Part shown: one piece after another, positions 17,548 to 28,124 of the stretch | How positions within the stretch are numbered: the first letter of the stretch is position 1 | Layout: every line of letters begins with the position of its first letter | NCBI GenBank assembly: GCA_022821805.1 | Contig: JAJECX010000036.1 | Location: 33,508-97,507 of the forward strand | Direction of reading: 5' to 3' | Source: Anaerolineae bacterium | GTDB lineage: Bacteria; Chloroflexota; Anaerolineae; Aggregatilineales; Phototrophicaceae | Length of the DNA: 64,000 nt | The notes under the pieces: model-generated | What the model saw: only the letters and a program-made list of their open reading frames with translations | Told to the model about the DNA's origin: nothing | Databases searched by the model: none | Program-made: the position numbers and the translations under genes

Positions 17548-18195
17548 GTGGCTGAGGCAAAAAAGCTGGATCGGCGCATCGCGCGCACGAGACGAGCGCT
17601 CGGGACCGCTCTCATTGAATTAATTTTGGAATTGGGCTACGACAAGATCTCGATAAGAGATCTTACAGAGCGAGCCGACATTGGATACGCTACCTTTTAC
17701 CGGCACTACAAAAGCAAGGATGAACTCCTGACCCGCTATTTGGGCGCCATTCTGCTTGAAGTCAATACCGAGATTAAATCGGAGAACGGTCACTACGAAC
17801 AGTGTCTCGCGATGTTCAGGATTCTTAGCAAATATAAGGATGCGATTCTAATCGGCTTGAGCCTCCCGCGCGATCATCAGGCGATGAAGCCGCTTTGGCA
17901 GAAAATCTTTGACATGATGACCGACCTCTATGTCGCGCGCGACGAATCGGTCATCCCGCTGAAAGTCTCGGTCAATCACATCATACGATCGGTTTCGGAG
18001 ATGGTTCGTTGGTGGCTAACTGAGGGTCAAGACTACAGTCCGGAACAGATGGCCAGGATGCAGAGCGAACTGATTATAAGAGTCACCGAGTATGTTGCAG
18101 TCGTGCCGCGCGACCCGAAAGACAAAGAGCATGTGGCATCTCAACGCGAACGTGAGATGAATGCCGCTGACGCCACCCCAAGAATTCCCAACTGA
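17548..18195 (+). CDS. TetR/AcrR-family transcriptional regulator
   Basis: A 215-residue regulator starting at GTG 17548, with AGGATAGG just upstream. The N-terminal HTH (about residues 28-62) has DLTERADIGYATFYRHYKSKDEL, typical of TetR proteins. The C-terminal ligand domain is unremarkable. It probably represses its own promoter, which carries a palindrome. The last 55 bases overlap the convergent CAP gene. Confidence 0.92.
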   Translation: MAEAKKLDRRIARTRRALGTALIELILELGYDKISIRDLTERADIGYATFYRHYKSKDELLTRYLGAILLEVNTEIKSENGHYEQCLAMFRILSKYKDAILIGLSLPRDHQAMKPLWQKIFDMMTDLYVARDESVIPLKVSVNHIIRSVSEMVRWWLTEGQDYSPEQMARMQSELIIRVTEYVAVVPRDPKDKEHVASQREREMNAADATPRIPN

Positions 18196-19160
18196 ACCAT
18201 TATCGCCAAGCTCAACAGAATAAGCTCTGTCGCTCCTGCAATTGCGTCGCGCTCTTCATGCGCGCGCTGGGCTTGGGGCGTCGCTGGCGCCGGCGAGACG
18301 ACGCGGATTCGCATAAAGGCAGTGGAGGTTGCTACCTCGGCCGGCGTAGAAGTTGCCGCAGCGGGCGCAGTTGTCGGCGCAACCGTCGGCGCTGCCGTTG
18401 CGGCTGTCGTCGGCTCCATGGCGGCCGGCGCCGGCGTATAGGTGCCATCCCGCGGCGGCACCAGAATGACATCGCCAGGCTGCATATTCAGGCGATCAGC
18501 CTCGCTCATACCGTTGATTTCCAGCAAGTACGGGTATTCGTCCCAAGTATAGCCGTAGATTAGCAGAATGTGACCAATCGTCTGCCCAGGCTGTACCTCG
18601 TGCTTGATATTGCCAAATTCGTCGAGGCCCAGCACGTAAGACGGCGAGCCGACAGTGGCGGAAGCGCCCGCGCTGCTTTCTGTTCGCGCGCCCCCTCCTA
18701 AAAGCCGGCCCGTCGAATTGCCAAACACCAGCACATAGGCATTGCCATGGGCGCCGCTGGCGCTGCCAATGCCGATCTTGTCATAATTCGGGCTGACGAT
18801 GCCGGCGTAATGAATCGGCGAATTGAGCCACCACTCCCATGCCGTCAGCGCGCTGGCGCCGCGATAGATGTTTTCGCTGATCCAATCGCTGGGGAAGCCG
18901 GCATTTACTGCGCGCGTCCGCGGTCCGCTGCCGTCGTGCTGGTAGTGGGCGATCTCGCCCGTGTCCGCCATCCAGCGCGCGTGATTGTTGGCGGCTGCCG
19001 TCAACGAAGCGTGCAGCGCGTAACCTGGCAAGCCCTTGGATGCGCGCAGGCTGTTGATGCGCGGCAATAGCGCGCTCGCGGCATCCTGTCCGGCAGCGGG
19101 CAAAGCCAGGCCAAGAACGAAGCCAATCAGCGCCAGGAATCTTTTCATCGTATCCATCAT
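18141..19160 (-). CDS. Secreted CAP (SCP/PR-1) domain protein with LysM and C-terminal membrane segment
   Basis: A protein of about 340 residues beginning at ATG 19160 (or 19148). A signal peptide (about 1-25, FLALIGFVLGLALPAAG) precedes the CAP domain (about 30-150). The CAP domain has LRASKGLPGYALHASL, ARWMADTGEIAHY and the GEN-like motif ISENIYRG, with a final AYVLVFG. A LysM domain (about 185-235) and a Pro/Ala/Thr linker follow. The last 25 residues form a membrane helix. CAP proteins of bacteria act at the cell surface; the lysin motif suggests peptidoglycan binding. Confidence 0.88.
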   Translation of the reverse strand: MMDTMKRFLALIGFVLGLALPAAGQDAASALLPRINSLRASKGLPGYALHASLTAAANNHARWMADTGEIAHYQHDGSGPRTRAVNAGFPSDWISENIYRGASALTAWEWWLNSPIHYAGIVSPNYDKIGIGSASGAHGNAYVLVFGNSTGRLLGGGARTESSAGASATVGSPSYVLGLDEFGNIKHEVQPGQTIGHILLIYGYTWDEYPYLLEINGMSEADRLNMQPGDVILVPPRDGTYTPAPAAMEPTTAATAAPTVAPTTAPAAATSTPAEVATSTAFMRIRVVSPAPATPQAQRAHEERDAIAGATELILLSLAIMVQLGILGVASAAFISRSR

Positions 19161-19400
19161 TCTAACGAAAAGACTCGCCTTTTCATCTGACGATTGCCCG
19201 TTGGCAGTCCGTTTCCCGCGCTCCCCGGCATTACTGACCGCCTGCCACTTACTCCCCGCCGTCTCCCGCCAATACCGCATGCATCGCTTCACGTCATCGT
19301 TCCCGCCCACCAATACGAATTGCGCGACGTCCGTCGCCCGCCCGCGCCAAACCTTGCTACAATGTACGGACTAGCCAACGAAGTCTCCGACGGCGGAAGC

Positions 19401-20252
19401 ATGAGCGTCTTTTACGTAAATGGCGAATACATGGATGAAGCGGACGCCAGCATCCCGGCGACTGATCTGGCGATCCTCCGCGGCTACGGCGTCTTCGATG
19501 CCCTGCGCACCTACAGCGGCATACCATTTCAGTTGCGCGCGCATCTTATGCGCTTGCAGCGTTCTGCAGCCATGATTGAATTGAACTTGCCTTGGGATAT
19601 CGAGGAACTTGCCGACATCGTGTTGGCAACAGTGGAGCGCAACGGCTTTCCAGAATCCAGTATCCGCATCGTTGTAACCGGCGGCGAGGGCGAGCGCAGC
19701 TTCTTGCCCCGCGGCGATTCGCGCCTATTGGTGATGGTATATCCATGCGAAGCGCCGCCCGCCAACTGGTACACTGAGGGCGTCCACGTGGTAACGGTCG
19801 AGCAGCATCGAGTGCAGCCGGAAGCCAAAACGATCAACTACATCCCCGGCATCACCGCCCAACTCGAAGCCAACAGGCGTAATCCCCAAGCGATCGAGGC
19901 TATCTATCTCGCCGATGGGCTGGTCAGCGAAGGCACGCGCAGCAACACCTTTATCATCAAAGAAGACCGCTGGATCACACCAGCTGACGGCATGCTGCTC
20001 GGCGTCACCCGCGCCGAGGTCATCAAGCTGCTGACCGCCGACGGCTTGCTGGAACTTCGTGATATCTCGCTGGACGAATACTACAGCGCTGACGAGATCA
20101 TCCTGACCTCAAGCACAAAGGAAGTCGCGCCGGTCGTAATGGTCGACGATGTGATAATCGGCGGCGGCGCGCCCGGCGCAATGACAAAGCGCCTCATGCG
20201 CCAGTGGCGGTCAATGACCGATGCCTATGGGTCCGCCGGCGTCGTTCGATAA
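19401..20252 (+). CDS. Class IV aminotransferase (branched-chain/D-amino-acid type)
   Basis: A 283-residue PLP enzyme of fold type IV, related to IlvE, D-amino-acid transaminase and PabC. The PLP lysine is in AKTINYIPG and the Glu motif is LVSEGTRSNTFII. The start at 19401 is chosen from GGCGGAAG upstream and conservation from MSVFYVNGEY onward. The family members are hard to separate by sequence, so the amino acid substrate is uncertain. It lies divergent from the CAP protein and convergent with the CoA-transferase gene. Confidence 0.9.
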   Translation: MSVFYVNGEYMDEADASIPATDLAILRGYGVFDALRTYSGIPFQLRAHLMRLQRSAAMIELNLPWDIEELADIVLATVERNGFPESSIRIVVTGGEGERSFLPRGDSRLLVMVYPCEAPPANWYTEGVHVVTVEQHRVQPEAKTINYIPGITAQLEANRRNPQAIEAIYLADGLVSEGTRSNTFIIKEDRWITPADGMLLGVTRAEVIKLLTADGLLELRDISLDEYYSADEIILTSSTKEVAPVVMVDDVIIGGGAPGAMTKRLMRQWRSMTDAYGSAGVVR

Positions 20253-20267
20253 TCTCTGAATCCTGGA

Positions 20268-21605
20268 CTATGCGCGGAAACTCGCTTGCGTCCGCGCGCG
20301 TACCTCATCCAAGCTGACATCTGGCATCAACTCCACCAGGCGCAGTCCCTCGCTCTCAAAGGCGAAAACCGCCAATTCGGTGATTAACAGGTCGACCGCG
20401 GCAACCGCTGTCAGCGGCAGGGTGCAGCGGGGCACGAGTTTGGCGCTGCCATCACGATTGCAATGCGTCATCGTGATGATCAGGCGGCGTGCGCCACTCG
20501 CCAGATCCATCGCGCCCCCGACCCCCAGCAGCGGCTTTCCGGGAATCGCCCAATTCGCCAGATTGCCGCCCTCATCCACTTGCAGCCCGCCCATGATCGC
20601 CACATCCACATGCCCGCCGCGGATCATGGCGAAGGAATCGGCGCTGTCAAAATAGCTGCTGCCGGGCAGGGCGGTCACGGGCGCTTTGCCCGCGTTGACC
20701 GGGTAATCCAGCGCGCCGCCCGCTTCTGGCGCCGGACCCACCCCCAGCATGCCATTCTCCGTATGCAGTATGATGCCCTGTTCCGGCCTGATCAAATCCG
20801 CGACCAGCGTCGGGATGCCGATGCCGAGATTGACCACATCGCCTGGGTTCAGTTCCGCCAGCGCGCGGCGGGCGATGCGCATGCGCCTCTCATCAATCTT
20901 GCCGCGCAGTGTCCGCACATCGCCCGAGGCGCCGAGCTCCTCAAGGGTTGTCTTTGCTTCCACCAAATAATCAACATAATTGCCTGTGGTATGGATATGA
21001 TCCGGATCGAGTTCGCCAACCGGCACGATTTCCTCCGCCTCCGCGATGACCAGATCGGCCGCCGTCGCCATCGCCTTGTTGAAGTTCTGCTCGGTCATGC
21101 GATAAACCAGATTGCCGGCCGCGTCTGCGCGGCGCGCCCGGATTAAGGCGACATCAGCGCGCAAACCGGCCACAAAGACGTGAAGCGCTCTGTTGATCAA
21201 CTTGGTCTCGGCGCCTTCCGCGAGGGCCGTGCCGGCCGCCGTCGGCGTATAAAAGCCGCCAATGCCGGCGCCGCCCGCCCGTATCGCCTCCGCCATAGAA
21301 CCTTGCGGCAGCAATTGATAGTCGATCGCGCCGCTCAAAGCCGCCTCAACTACTTCCCGATTGCTGGTGAAGTAGGAGCCGATCGCTTTCTTGATCTGGC
21401 CATTGCGCAGCAGCCGTCCGCCGCCCAGCCCCGGCTCGCCGATATTGTTGGCGATATAAGTCAAGTCGCGCGCCTCAGTTTCCGCCAGCGCATGCAGCAG
21501 ATGAACCGGCGAACCGGTCATACCGAAGCCGCCGACCATCATCACAGCGCCGGATGGCACCAACTGCGCCGCCTCTTCCGCTGACAATTGGGGTATCTGT
21601 TTCAT
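20268..21605 (-). CDS. Fused-subunit CoA transferase (3-oxoacid/acetate type)
   Basis: A 445-residue CoA transferase family I protein with alpha and beta subunits fused. The alpha half begins [15 protein letters not shown]. The beta half has VNLGIGIPT and the catalytic Glu in [11 protein letters not shown]. It moves CoA from succinyl- or acetyl-CoA to a 3-oxoacid. It overlaps the thiolase stop by four bases (ATGA) and forms an operon with it, so acetoacetate or 3-oxoadipate use is likely. The start at 21605 is preferred over an earlier in-frame ATG, because the intervening codons lie within the repeat. Confidence 0.92.
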   Translation of the reverse strand: MKQIPQLSAEEAAQLVPSGAVMMVGGFGMTGSPVHLLHALAETEARDLTYIANNIGEPGLGGGRLLRNGQIKKAIGSYFTSNREVVEAALSGAIDYQLLPQGSMAEAIRAGGAGIGGFYTPTAAGTALAEGAETKLINRALHVFVAGLRADVALIRARRADAAGNLVYRMTEQNFNKAMATAADLVIAEAEEIVPVGELDPDHIHTTGNYVDYLVEAKTTLEELGASGDVRTLRGKIDERRMRIARRALAELNPGDVVNLGIGIPTLVADLIRPEQGIILHTENGMLGVGPAPEAGGALDYPVNAGKAPVTALPGSSYFDSADSFAMIRGGHVDVAIMGGLQVDEGGNLANWAIPGKPLLGVGGAMDLASGARRLIITMTHCNRDGSAKLVPRCTLPLTAVAAVDLLITELAVFAFESEGLRLVELMPDVSLDEVRARTQASFRA

Positions 21606-22939
21606 AGCGCGCATTCGAGCGGGCGACTCACCGCCGAGCGTAGACACTTCGGTTCAGTCGCCCCTACGCTGTTCGTACATTCAATCAGCGTCGCCTCGCC
21701 TTGACCGACGCCGACGCAGAGTGTCGCCAGCCCATAACGCATGCGCTCGCCTGCTTCGCGCCGCCGCAGCATCTCGTGGAGCAGGGTAGTCAGGATGCGC
21801 GCGCCCGAACAGCCCAGCGGATGCCCCAGCGCGATGGCGCCGCCGTTGACATTGGTGATGCTCTCGCTTAAACCCAACTCGCGCATTACCGCTATCGCTT
21901 GCACCGCGAAGGCTTCGTTCAGTTCGGCGAGGCCGATATCGGCGATGCTCAAGTCATGCCGCGCCAGCAATTTGCCGACCGCCGCGACCGGTCCCAATCC
22001 CATCACGCGCGGATCGACGCCGGCCGCCGCGCTGCCGATCCAACGCGCCAAGGGCTTCAGCTTTAGCTGTCGCGCCTTTTCCGCCGACATCAGTACCAGA
22101 GCGCAAGCCCCGTCGTTCATGCCGCTGGAATTGCCCGCGGTCACCGTGCCGCCAGCGCGAAAGGCCGGGAGCAGACTTGCCAGCTTCTCGCCGCTTGTCG
22201 CTACTTCGAATCGCCCATTCGCCCGGCGATAGAATGGATGCTCGTCGGTATCGACGACGATGTCCTCTCCCCGGCGCTGCGGGATGCTGACCGTGATAAT
22301 CTCGCGCTGGAAGTAACCTGCGTTGATCGCGTTTATCGCCCGTTCCTGGCTCTGCATGGCGAAGCGATCCTGCTCCTCGCGCGTGATTTCGCCGCCGCGA
22401 ATTTCGCCGGCGCAGCTCGCCTCGAAGATGTTCTCCGCCGTTTCGCCCATCGCCTCCAGCGGATACAGCGCCGCCAGCTTGGGATTGGGGTAACGCCAGC
22501 CCAAAGTCGTATCCCAGCCGGTTACGTTGCCCGAAGGTCCAAAGCCGATCGGGTTCTTCGGCAGCGAATAGGGCGCTCGGCTCATGCTCTCGACGCCGCC
22601 AGCGACGAAGACATCGCCTTCGCCCGCCTTTATCGCGCGCGCCGCCTGATTGACCGCGTTTAATCCGCTGGCGCAGAGTCGATTCACCGTGACCCCCGCA
22701 ACCGTATCGGGCAAACCAGCCAGCAGCAGCGCCATCCGCGCTACGTTGCGATTGTCCTCGCCCGCTTGATTGGCGCAGCCGAAATACACCTCTTCAATCT
22801 CAGCCGGCGCGACGCGGGCGCGCTCCACTGCTTCCTTGATCACCAGCGCCGCCAGATCATCGGGCCGCATGGCCGACAGCGCGCCGCGGATCTTGCCGAT
22901 TGGCGTCCGTAAAGCGCTTGCGATGACCACTTCAGTCAA
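21602..22939 (-). CDS. Acetyl-CoA acyltransferase (thiolase)
   Basis: A 445-residue thiolase with Cys89 in [10 protein letters not shown], the His motif [16 protein letters not shown] and the second Cys in [10 protein letters not shown]. It cleaves 3-oxoacyl-CoA to acetyl-CoA and a shorter acyl-CoA. About 23 residues after the normal C-terminal GQGEATLIE are encoded by a copy of the dispersed hairpin repeat, so the tail is probably an insertion-derived extension. It lies 12 bases after the fur stop and overlaps the CoA-transferase gene. Confidence 0.93.
   Translation of the reverse strand: MTEVVIASALRTPIGKIRGALSAMRPDDLAALVIKEAVERARVAPAEIEEVYFGCANQAGEDNRNVARMALLLAGLPDTVAGVTVNRLCASGLNAVNQAARAIKAGEGDVFVAGGVESMSRAPYSLPKNPIGFGPSGNVTGWDTTLGWRYPNPKLAALYPLEAMGETAENIFEASCAGEIRGGEITREEQDRFAMQSQERAINAINAGYFQREIITVSIPQRRGEDIVVDTDEHPFYRRANGRFEVATSGEKLASLLPAFRAGGTVTAGNSSGMNDGACALVLMSAEKARQLKLKPLARWIGSAAAGVDPRVMGLGPVAAVGKLLARHDLSIADIGLAELNEAFAVQAIAVMRELGLSESITNVNGGAIALGHPLGCSGARILTTLLHEMLRRREAGERMRYGLATLCVGVGQGEATLIECTNSVGATEPKCLRSAVSRPLECAL
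21621..21667. repeat. Dispersed GTAGGGGCGACT ... AGTCGCCC repeat inside a coding tail
   Basis: GGGCGACT (21621-21628) and AGTCGCCCCTAC (21656-21667) are inverted arms with a variable interior. The copy encodes the extra C-terminal residues of the thiolase. Confidence 0.75.
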
Positions 22940-22951
22940 TTTTGCCGCCTC

Positions 22952-23407
22952 TTATTCTGTCGACTCAGGCGCCGTCCGCGTCTCATCGCTGCAATCGCCG
23001 CAGACGCCATAAAACTCCAGCAAGTGACCGCTGATGCGCATATCGAGCGTCTCCTCCAGGTTCCGCGTCAGCGCTTCCATGCCGCAGTCGTCAAATTCAA
23101 TGAATCGTTTGCAGTCAGTGCAGATGACGTGATGATGGTGCCCATCGCGCATCATCACGTAGGTCGGCGTTATGCTGGTCTCGATATAAGTTGGGCGGAT
23201 GATGCCCAGTTGCGTGAATAGATCGAGGGTGCGGAAGACGCTGGCGCGCCCGATCGCCGGATTGACGCGCTCGACCCTTTCCAGCACATCGGCCGAAGTG
23301 GTATGCCCATGCTCCGCTTCCAGCACCGCCAGCACAGTCAGTCGCGCCTGGGTCAGGCGATAGCCTGCTTGTTTGAGTCGCTGGATGTGTGGGCTGTCTG
23401 TGGTCAT
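22952..23407 (-). CDS. Fur-family metal-responsive regulator
   Basis: A 151-residue Fur-family protein. The winged helix is at about residues 10-80 (YRLTQARLTVLAVLEAEHG, RASVFRTLDLFTQLGII). It carries a HHHH cluster (90-93) and two CxxC motifs (CTDC 96-99, CGDC 136-139) for structural zinc. Without tests it could be Fur, Zur or PerR. It is the first gene of the fur-thiolase-CoA transferase run, with a 12-base gap to the thiolase. Confidence 0.9.
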   Translation of the reverse strand: MTTDSPHIQRLKQAGYRLTQARLTVLAVLEAEHGHTTSADVLERVERVNPAIGRASVFRTLDLFTQLGIIRPTYIETSITPTYVMMRDGHHHHVICTDCKRFIEFDDCGMEALTRNLEETLDMRISGHLLEFYGVCGDCSDETRTAPESTE

Positions 23408-23577
23408 GCCGGGTCATCTATCAACATCACGACGCGTATTATACTCGATATTGCGTTATGATTCCTCCGGTGGCTGTCATGAGGATGGAGTGACAAGATT
23501 GCGTTTTCAGCTTCAATATCACATCTCTGTGTTCTCGGTGTTTCCGCTGCGTCCTCGGTGGTGAAATCACGCTTGCT

Positions 23578-24537
23578 ATGCGCGATGTAGTGGTGATCGG
23601 CGGCGGACTCAGCGGGCTCGCCGCTGGCTATGAATTGGAAAAGCGCGGGATTGCCTACACCATCATCGAAGTAAAACGGCGCTTTGGCGGCGGCATCCGC
23701 AGTACTACAGCGCGCGGCTTCGTCATGGATGCTGGCGCATTCGCCTTCCGCCTGCCAGCTGCGAAGGTCTTGCCGCCGGAGTTCGAATTGGACCAGCGGA
23801 TCCTTCTCATAAGCGGCGATGCCTGCGTATTTCGCCATAGCACGGAAACTCTCGTTGGCGCCTTCGCTGACCGCCTGCAGGGCGGTCGACTCATGCGTAT
23901 GGCGGTCAGTTCCATCGGGCGCTTGGGCAATCGCTTCACCATCTGCCTTGAAAATGGCATTATGCTTGATGCTGGCGCCTTGATCCTGGCTGTTCCCGCG
24001 CGCTACGCCGCCCGTATGCTCTGGAATTTGGCGCCGGAAGCGGCTGAGCGCCTGGCTGCTTTCCGCTACGATTCCATTCGGCGCGTCTCGCTCGGCTATC
24101 GCAAACGCGATTTGCCCGCTAGATTGGACAGCGATCGCGATTCGACAATTCGCTTCATCATCACGACTGACGAACCCGGACGCGTGCCCGATCGCGATCA
24201 TTTGCTGATGCAAGTTGGGCTGCGCGCATCCTCCAATGCGACCGCGAAGGAAACCATTGACGCCGTGACGCAACGTTTCGGCTGGCGCGCTGCGCCCCTG
24301 GTCGCGCGCGTCGATTTCTGGCCAGAGGCCGACCTTTTGCCTAACCATGACGGCAGCCACCGTAAAGACCTGAGTGCCATCCGTGATCTGCTGCCAGCTG
24401 GAGTTAGCCTCATAGGCAGCGATTACTGCAATGAAGCGCCCACTGACCGCGGCGTCGCCCGCCTTGATGAGCGGATCCTGTCTGGAAAACAAGCGGCGCG
24501 CGACGCCCTCGAATACTTGAAGGCGGCAAAGAAATGA
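23578..24537 (+). CDS. FAD-dependent oxidoreductase (amine oxidase/renalase-like)
   Basis: A 319-residue flavoprotein with an N-terminal dinucleotide fold (VVVIGGGLSGLAAGYELEKRG) and the FAD contact RRFGGGIRS. The length is near that of the renalase-like COG3380 group, shorter than protoporphyrinogen oxidases. The C-terminal FAD motif is close to LIGSDYCNEAP. Substrate unknown. Its last four bases overlap the start of the next gene. Confidence 0.85.
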   Translation: MRDVVVIGGGLSGLAAGYELEKRGIAYTIIEVKRRFGGGIRSTTARGFVMDAGAFAFRLPAAKVLPPEFELDQRILLISGDACVFRHSTETLVGAFADRLQGGRLMRMAVSSIGRLGNRFTICLENGIMLDAGALILAVPARYAARMLWNLAPEAAERLAAFRYDSIRRVSLGYRKRDLPARLDSDRDSTIRFIITTDEPGRVPDRDHLLMQVGLRASSNATAKETIDAVTQRFGWRAAPLVARVDFWPEADLLPNHDGSHRKDLSAIRDLLPAGVSLIGSDYCNEAPTDRGVARLDERILSGKQAARDALEYLKAAKK

Positions 24538-24980
24538 TGATCCGTTTTGCCCGCGCCTTCATCCAAGCGTTGCGTCTGACCCTGCGCGGAGAATCGCTGA
24601 CGCCGCCGCATTATCGCAGTCTCGAAGACTGGATCGCGACCAGCATGACTTTGCTGGCCGACGTGGAGCGCGCGGCCGTTGCCGCAAACGTCGATCCGGC
24701 GGCGTTGCGCCTCAAGCTCGACGGGCGGCAAACCAGTCTCGAAACCAGCTTGGCAATGCTCCGCCACAACCTGGCGGAAGAATATCCGCGCCTGATCCGC
24801 CTGGACGACCCCCACTCGATGACGGTCGTGCAATCAAGCAATTTGAACGACCAGTACCGCATCGGTCAATTCGCCGCTGCCGATTTGATTTCGTCGCCGG
24901 CGCTGCGACGGGCGCTGGATGAGCTCAACGAGCACCTGCTCAACCTGCCGGCGGTAGAGAGGCCGCGATCCGGCGACTAG
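24534..24980 (+). CDS. Conserved small protein translationally coupled to the FAD oxidoreductase
   Basis: A 148-residue mostly helical protein with no recognised domain. It starts at ATG 24534 in the ATGA overlap with the oxidoreductase, so it is surely co-expressed and may be a partner. It has a short basic N-terminus and no membrane segment or signal. Confidence 0.75.
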   Translation: MMIRFARAFIQALRLTLRGESLTPPHYRSLEDWIATSMTLLADVERAAVAANVDPAALRLKLDGRQTSLETSLAMLRHNLAEEYPRLIRLDDPHSMTVVQSSNLNDQYRIGQFAAADLISSPALRRALDELNEHLLNLPAVERPRSGD

Positions 24981-25087
24981 CGTCAATTGGTTCCTCTGTT
25001 TTCCCGGTGGGCTTGCGCGCAATCAACTCTGTCAAACTTCTGCGTTACAATCGAAAAGTATTCAGATCCCCGGTCGAGGAGCCGCCA

Positions 25088-25822
25088 ATGCCCAAGCTCT
25101 CCATACGCAACCTAGCGCTCAAACGCAGCGGCGCGACCGTCCTGCATGACGTTTCGCTTGATGTGGCGCAAGGCGAATTGCTCGTCGTCATCGGTCCCAG
25201 CGGGGGCGGCAAAAGCTCGCTGCTGCGCTGCCTCAATCGCCTCAACGAGATTGATTCGGGCGCTATCGAGCTGGACGGGCGCTCCATCTACGACATGCCG
25301 GTCACCGAGCTGCGCCGCCAGGTCGGCATGATGTTTCAGAAGACAGCCGCCTTTGAAGGCACGGTCGCCGACAATATCGCCTTCGGCGCGATGCTGCAGG
25401 GCGAGACGCTTTCGCGCGCGGCCATCCTTGATCTAATGGCGCAGGTATCGCTGGAGTCAGAACTGGCGGACAAGCCGGCGGAAGAGCTATCCGGCGGGCA
25501 GGAACAGCGCCTTGCAATCGCCCGCGCCCTTTCGCTCAATCCTTCGTTGCTGCTGCTTGATGAGCCGACTTCGGCGCTCGATCCCATCGCGACCAACCAC
25601 GTCGAAGAAACGCTAATGCGCCTGCGCGAGCATTCGAGCCTGACCATGATCTGGGTCTCCCACGCGATTGAGCAGGCGCGCCGCGTCGGCAGCCGCGTGA
25701 TGCTGCTTGATGGCGGGCGCGTCATCCGCGAGGATACCGTCGCCGCCATGCTCGACCCGGAAACGGGCGACAAACGCGCCCTCGCCTTCGCCGAAGGCGA
25801 CCAAGCCGGCTTGCAGGATTAG
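25088..25822 (+). CDS. fetA: ABC transporter ATPase, FetA/YbbL-like
   Basis: A 244-residue ATPase with Walker A GPSGGGKS (36-43), a signature motif LSGGQEQR and Walker [20 protein letters not shown] lies seven bases before ATG 25088. It resembles the FetA (YbbL) partner of the FetB permease, and a FetB homologue lies at 32750, about 7 kb away. In Escherichia coli FetAB exports iron. The last codons overlap the convergent trmD by four bases. Confidence 0.8.
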   Translation: MPKLSIRNLALKRSGATVLHDVSLDVAQGELLVVIGPSGGGKSSLLRCLNRLNEIDSGAIELDGRSIYDMPVTELRRQVGMMFQKTAAFEGTVADNIAFGAMLQGETLSRAAILDLMAQVSLESELADKPAEELSGGQEQRLAIARALSLNPSLLLLDEPTSALDPIATNHVEETLMRLREHSSLTMIWVSHAIEQARRVGSRVMLLDGGRVIREDTVAAMLDPETGDKRALAFAEGDQAGLQD

Positions 25823-26562
25823 TCGCCTGGCGCGTCCTCCAGTTGCGCCAGATAAGCGCGGTCATCATCGCTGAGCGTCGCTTTCTCCAGCAGATCGGGC
25901 CGCCGTTCCCAGGTACGTTTCAACGCTTGCTGGCGCCGCCAACGGTCAACCTCGGCGTGATGCCCGCTGGTCAAAACATCGGGCACGCCCAAACCGCAAA
26001 ACTCCGCTGGTCGGGTATAATGCGGTCCCTCCAGGGTGCCATCGGCGTGGCTGTCGCGATGCTGCGCGCCTACCGCGCCCAGCACGCCGGGGATCAACCG
26101 CACGACCGCGTCAATCAATACCAGCGCCGCCAGTTCGCCGCCGGTCAGCACATAATCGCCGATGCTGATTTCATCGCTGATCGCCAGCTCGATGGCGCGT
26201 TCATCGACGCCTTCGTAATGTCCGCAAACGAGGATCAAGCGCGGCTGCTTAGCCAGTTCAGATGCTACTTCGTGCGTGAGCGGGCGGCCCTGGGGCGAGA
26301 GCAATATCACCGGCGCGCTGTCCTCCGCCTTGACCGCGTCAATTGCGCGCACGAGCGCATCCGGCTTGAGGATCATGCCGCCGCCGCCGCCGTAGGGCGC
26401 GTCATCAACCTTGTGGTGTTTGTTGCCCGCATAGTTGCGGATGTCATGCGTCTGAAAATCGAGCAGCCCTAGATCGCGCGCCTTCCACATCATGCTCTCG
26501 GACATGACTGCGCTGAACATAGCGGGGAATAGCGTCAGGACGTCGATCTTAATTGTCTTCAA
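25819..26562 (-). CDS. trmD: tRNA (guanine-N1)-methyltransferase
   Basis: A 247-residue SPOUT methyltransferase starting at TTG 26562 with GGGGGA upstream. TrmD features are [28 protein letters not shown], the knot segment [13 protein letters not shown] and [14 protein letters not shown]. It methylates G37 of tRNAs reading CNN codons. rimM, rpsP and rplS, often adjacent, are absent here. It is convergent with the FetA gene. Confidence 0.96.
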   Translation of the reverse strand: MKTIKIDVLTLFPAMFSAVMSESMMWKARDLGLLDFQTHDIRNYAGNKHHKVDDAPYGGGGGMILKPDALVRAIDAVKAEDSAPVILLSPQGRPLTHEVASELAKQPRLILVCGHYEGVDERAIELAISDEISIGDYVLTGGELAALVLIDAVVRLIPGVLGAVGAQHRDSHADGTLEGPHYTRPAEFCGLGVPDVLTSGHHAEVDRWRRQQALKRTWERRPDLLEKATLSDDDRAYLAQLEDAPGD

Positions 26563-26594
26563 CCGGATCCCCCGTCCCCTTTCCCGGTAGCCAT

Positions 26595-27938
26595 TTACCG
26601 CCGATGTACGTCCAAACCGAAGACCTTCGCCAACAAACTGAAGTCGGCCGCCGCCGCGCCTTGGGTCAGAATAAAATGCTGAGAGGTAATTTGCTCAAGC
26701 AATGCTGGTCCATTGCCGACTTGGATGACCGCCGCCACTTTGGATAAACCCGATTGCGGCGCCTGAAAATATTCTTCCAAATCACCTTCAATCACAGTCC
26801 AGCCAGCGCAATCCGGATGCAATTTGACCAGGGTAACATCGCCGAGGGGCAGCCGCCCGTCAATAGCGCCGCCGCGCCCCTCGAATACATCTATCACGCT
26901 GGGGCGCAGCGTCCAGCCGTCGGCCGCCTGCGATTGCGGCAGCACGCCCAGGTAACCGCAATGACCGGCGAGCAGATAATTCTCCGCATCGGCTACCTCG
27001 GGAAATGCGCTGATGTCCATGTGGTCGAGCGCCGGCTGCCCAACAAGAAATGGATAGATATTGGTCATCACGGCCGGCGTTTCCAAACAGCGATCAACCA
27101 AATATTGCGTCATCATGGACAAAGTATCGGCTTCGCAGCCCCAAATCAGCTTATGGTCCTGATACAGCATGTTCCAGACGAGGCAAGGCGTCGCAAGCAT
27201 CGAAGGAAACTCGTTGATACAGTTGATGCCCATGCCTTTGATTTGCGGTTCTTCGGCGAGGATTCGCTTCAGCGCGGCATAAAGGCGCAGCGTGTCGTCC
27301 CGCGCCTTTTCCGGCACATTGACAATCGGCAGTCGAGGCTGCCAAGCCTCCCATATCGACCGCACTTGATCATCACTGACGCTGCGGAGGGATTCGGTCA
27401 GTTGCAGCAGGCTTCGCTCTTCTACCGTGATGCCAAAACGCTCGAACATGCGCTGGCTGTTTTCCCGCTGCCACCAATAAAAGCGCTGGAACATATCGGC
27501 GTACAAACCAGCGCTGACGTCATCCTGAAACACCAAAAAACGGGACTGAGCCAATTCTCGCTTGACGGCGACGGCGCGGCAGAGGATTTCAGTTTGGCGG
27601 CGCTCGTATGGGGTGAAGACCTCAATGCCGGCGCTGCGCAGCCATCCGGTAATCTCCCAATCCCAGATCGCCGTCGAGCAGACTTCCGATGTCAATACCA
27701 CCATCGGCAGCGGCTGCGAGCGGAAAACTTCCAGCATCTGATAGGCTGCGCCCGAGAGTTGTGGCAGCACGATCAAATCCGCGCTCGTTCCGCTCAGTTC
27801 GGCTCCGAATGGCAGCGGATTCAGCAAATTCGCAACTGCCTTCAGCTGATCACGCAAGCGCTCAATCTGGGTACGGAAACTTTCGCTGGCCTCCGCACCA
27901 AAATATAGCGGCTGCAGATTCGCTCGCGGTGTTGACAT
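26595..27938 (-). CDS. L-fucose/arabinose isomerase-like sugar isomerase
   Basis: A 447-residue protein of the fucose-isomerase C-terminal superfamily, with [14 protein letters not shown] and the [14 protein letters not shown] metal region ([12 protein letters not shown]). It probably interconverts an aldose and ketose. The start is placed at ATG 27938 (MSTPRANL), as upstream codons are not conserved in composition. It is divergent from the sugar ABC importer and probably metabolises its substrate. Confidence 0.82.
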   Translation of the reverse strand: MSTPRANLQPLYFGAEASESFRTQIERLRDQLKAVANLLNPLPFGAELSGTSADLIVLPQLSGAAYQMLEVFRSQPLPMVVLTSEVCSTAIWDWEITGWLRSAGIEVFTPYERRQTEILCRAVAVKRELAQSRFLVFQDDVSAGLYADMFQRFYWWQRENSQRMFERFGITVEERSLLQLTESLRSVSDDQVRSIWEAWQPRLPIVNVPEKARDDTLRLYAALKRILAEEPQIKGMGINCINEFPSMLATPCLVWNMLYQDHKLIWGCEADTLSMMTQYLVDRCLETPAVMTNIYPFLVGQPALDHMDISAFPEVADAENYLLAGHCGYLGVLPQSQAADGWTLRPSVIDVFEGRGGAIDGRLPLGDVTLVKLHPDCAGWTVIEGDLEEYFQAPQSGLSKVAAVIQVGNGPALLEQITSQHFILTQGAAAADFSLLAKVFGLDVHRR

Positions 27939-28050
27939 TCGGCTGTCCTGGATTCCGGTCAATCGCTGAGAGGCATTATAACCCGCGCCGGCAACTGCCG
28001 CGCAACATTTGACAAGGCGCAAGCAGAAGCATATACTACAGAGCGATTGA

Positions 28051-28067
28051 TTATCGATTATCGATAA
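28051..28067. promoter_or_regulatory. Candidate operator TTATCGATTATCGATAA
   Basis: TTATCGATAA (28058-28067) is a perfect palindrome and overlaps a second TTATCGATTA. It lies between the divergent isomerase and permease genes, a usual place for a regulator site. No local regulator gene is in the cluster. Confidence 0.45.
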
Positions 28068-28124
28068 AGAAGCCGGTAGACTAGATAATTGTGATTGCAT
28101 TATGTTTGGGTCGGTTGAGGAAAT

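Noticed and set aside
23927..23940. GGGCAATCGCTTCA resembling the MITE left end
   Set aside because: It lies inside the conserved FAD gene with no partner inverted repeat, so it is a chance match.
23404..24492. Minus-strand frame (362 codons) opposite the FAD oxidoreductase
   Set aside because: The forward frame has a clear FAD fold and overlap with its neighbour; the reverse frame has none.
26754..27908. Long plus-strand frame (384 codons) antisense to the isomerase-like gene
   Set aside because: The opposite strand encodes a conserved enzyme family; this frame shows no family motifs and is a composition effect.
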